Of a stretch of DNA of 5,597 bases, positions 4,608 through 5,597 are shown in pieces (position 1 is the first letter of the stretch; each line of letters begins with the position of its first letter). The notes under the pieces are model-generated. The model worked only from the letters and a program-made list of their open reading frames with translations. It was not told where the DNA came from and made no database searches. This DNA comes from Pseudomonadota bacterium. Lineage in GTDB: Bacteria; Pseudomonadota; Gammaproteobacteria; Burkholderiales; Rhodocyclaceae. The stretch lies in assembly GCA_030917225.1 (NCBI GenBank), contig JAUPVD010000244.1, forward strand, positions 1 to 5,597, given 5' to 3'. The translations under genes were made by a program, and so were the position numbers.

Positions 4608-5597
4608 ATGTCCATGTACCGACAATTGTGGCTCGCCATCATCATCAGCACCTTGCTCGCCCTGGGCGGCAGCCTGCTCGCTTCAACGCTGGCGGCTAGA
4701 GCCTATCTCTCGCAGCAGCTGACACTGAAGAACGCCGACAACGCCACCGCACTGGCCCTTGCGCTGTCGCAGAAACAGCCCGATGCGATCGATATCGAGC
4801 TGACGGCGGCGGCACTGTTTGACAGCGGCAACTACGAGCTGGTGCGCGTGACCGACCCGGAGGGCAAAACCATCGTTGAGCGACGCGCAGCAGCGGGTGA
4901 TTTCGATGCACCGGAATGGTTCGTTCGTCGCTTTCCGATTACCGCCAGCCCGGGCGAGGCACAGATTTCCAGTGGCTGGAAACAGGTCGGTACCGTCCAT
5001 CTGGTCAGCCACAGCCGCTTCGCCTACCGGGCGCTGTGGTCAAGCACGCTGGAGATGATTGCGGCGTTGTCACTGGCCGGTCTGGTTGGCGGCTACCTTG
5101 GCGCCCTCGTTCTGCGCCGGCTGCGCCAGCCGCTGAACGCTGTCATCGGGCAGGCACGGGCTATTTCCGAGCGTCGCTTCATCACCATTGAAGAGCCGGA
5201 TGTGCCGGAGCTCAAACAGTTGGCCACGGCCATGAATGCCACCGTGACCCGGCTGAAGGATATGTTCGAGGAGGAGGCCGGGCGGCTGGAGGCAGTGCGT
5301 CGAGAGGCCAACTGCGACGCACTGACCGGGCTCGCTAACCGCAGCTATTTCATGGCCCGCCTGCGCGAAGCGACACAGGATGACAATTCCGCCGGGGGCA
5401 CGGTGTTCATTGCCCGTCTGGCCAATCTGGCAACGGTCAACCAGTCCCTGGGACGCGAGGCCACCGACGAGCTGCTGCGTTGCTTTGGCAAGGTTCTCGG
5501 CAATGCAGCAACGTCACTGCCGGAAGCGCTGGCAGCGCGTCTCAACGGCGCCGACTTTGCCCTGCTTGTTCCCGACATGGCAAACCCGCAAGCGGCA
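4608..5597 (+). CDS. lapD: LapD-type c-di-GMP receptor (LapD_MoxY_N periplasmic domain, HAMP, degenerate GGDEF), cut by window edge
   Basis: LapD is an inner-membrane receptor that reads cytoplasmic c-di-GMP through an EAL domain and binds LapG in the periplasm when the signal is high. The first 330 residues are present; the rest of GGDEF and the expected EAL domain lie beyond the edge. Order: transmembrane helix about 7-30; periplasmic PAS-like domain about 31-145 with SGWKQVG (122-128), whose W124 matches the Trp that plugs the LapG surface in the Pseudomonas protein; second transmembrane helix about 148-168; HAMP about 168-222; a signalling helix with FEEEAGRLEAVRREA; and GGDEF from DALTGLANR (237-245). 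The GGDEF signature is NGADF at 313-317, which lacks the usual Gly-Gly-Asp-Glu residues, and the inhibitory RxxD is replaced by LPEA (304-307). Cyclase activity is therefore unlikely, as in known LapD. It follows lapG with a good ribosome binding site. Another HAMP-GGDEF-EAL protein is possible, but the lapG linkage and W124 argue for LapD. Confidence 0.94.
   Translation, partial: MSMYRQLWLAIIISTLLALGGSLLASTLAARAYLSQQLTLKNADNATALALALSQKQPDAIDIELTAAALFDSGNYELVRVTDPEGKTIVERRAAAGDFDAPEWFVRRFPITASPGEAQISSGWKQVGTVHLVSHSRFAYRALWSSTLEMIAALSLAGLVGGYLGALVLRRLRQPLNAVIGQARAISERRFITIEEPDVPELKQLATAMNATVTRLKDMFEEEAGRLEAVRREANCDALTGLANRSYFMARLREATQDDNSAGGTVFIARLANLATVNQSLGREATDELLRCFGKVLGNAATSLPEALAARLNGADFALLVPDMANPQAA

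Overview
The window looks like chromosomal DNA from a GC-rich Gram-negative proteobacterium. I favour a betaproteobacterium (Rhodocyclales-like) from the look of the IlvA, LapG and LapD proteins, but this is an impression and not a tested placement. Evidence for a Gram-negative cell is direct: a TolC-type outer-membrane channel, Sec-exported periplasmic proteins and a LapD/LapG pair. Coding density is very high. There are no RNA genes, insertion sequences, CRISPR arrays or phage genes that I can see.

Layout, left to right. (1) At 1-402 on the minus strand is the N-terminal part of ilvA (threonine ammonia-lyase), running off the left edge. (2) Divergent from it, at 445-879 plus, is a small YqaA/DedA-like membrane protein. 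(3) At 887-3794 on the minus strand is a two-gene unit: a 633-residue TolC-family protein transcribed first, then a GltI-like periplasmic amino-acid-binding protein. The TolC stop codon overlaps the second gene's ribosome binding site. (4) A 70-bp divergent intergenic region (3795-3864) separates this from (5) lapG at 3865-4569 plus and (6) lapD at 4608 onward plus, which runs off the right edge.

The core of the window (about 887-5597) is a Lap-type adhesion control locus. In the studied Pseudomonas system, LapD is an inner-membrane c-di-GMP receptor. When c-di-GMP is bound, its periplasmic domain sequesters the calcium-dependent cysteine protease LapG. When c-di-GMP falls, LapG is released and cuts the N-terminus of a giant adhesin held in a TolC-like outer-membrane pore (LapE), and the cell lets go of the surface. 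Here the LapG catalytic Cys/His/Asp and the LapD periplasmic Gly-Trp contact are present, and the LapD GGDEF motif is degenerate, as expected for a receptor and not an enzyme. The adhesin, the ABC transporter (LapB) and the adaptor (LapC) are not in this window.

Two features go beyond the textbook system. The TolC-like protein carries an extra C-terminal NTF2-like domain of about 115 residues that would sit in the periplasm. It is also cotranscribed with a GltI-family solute-binding protein that has no ABC permease or ATPase beside it. I infer that the binding protein or the extra domain may tie extracellular conditions to adhesin retention, but the sequence does not prove this.
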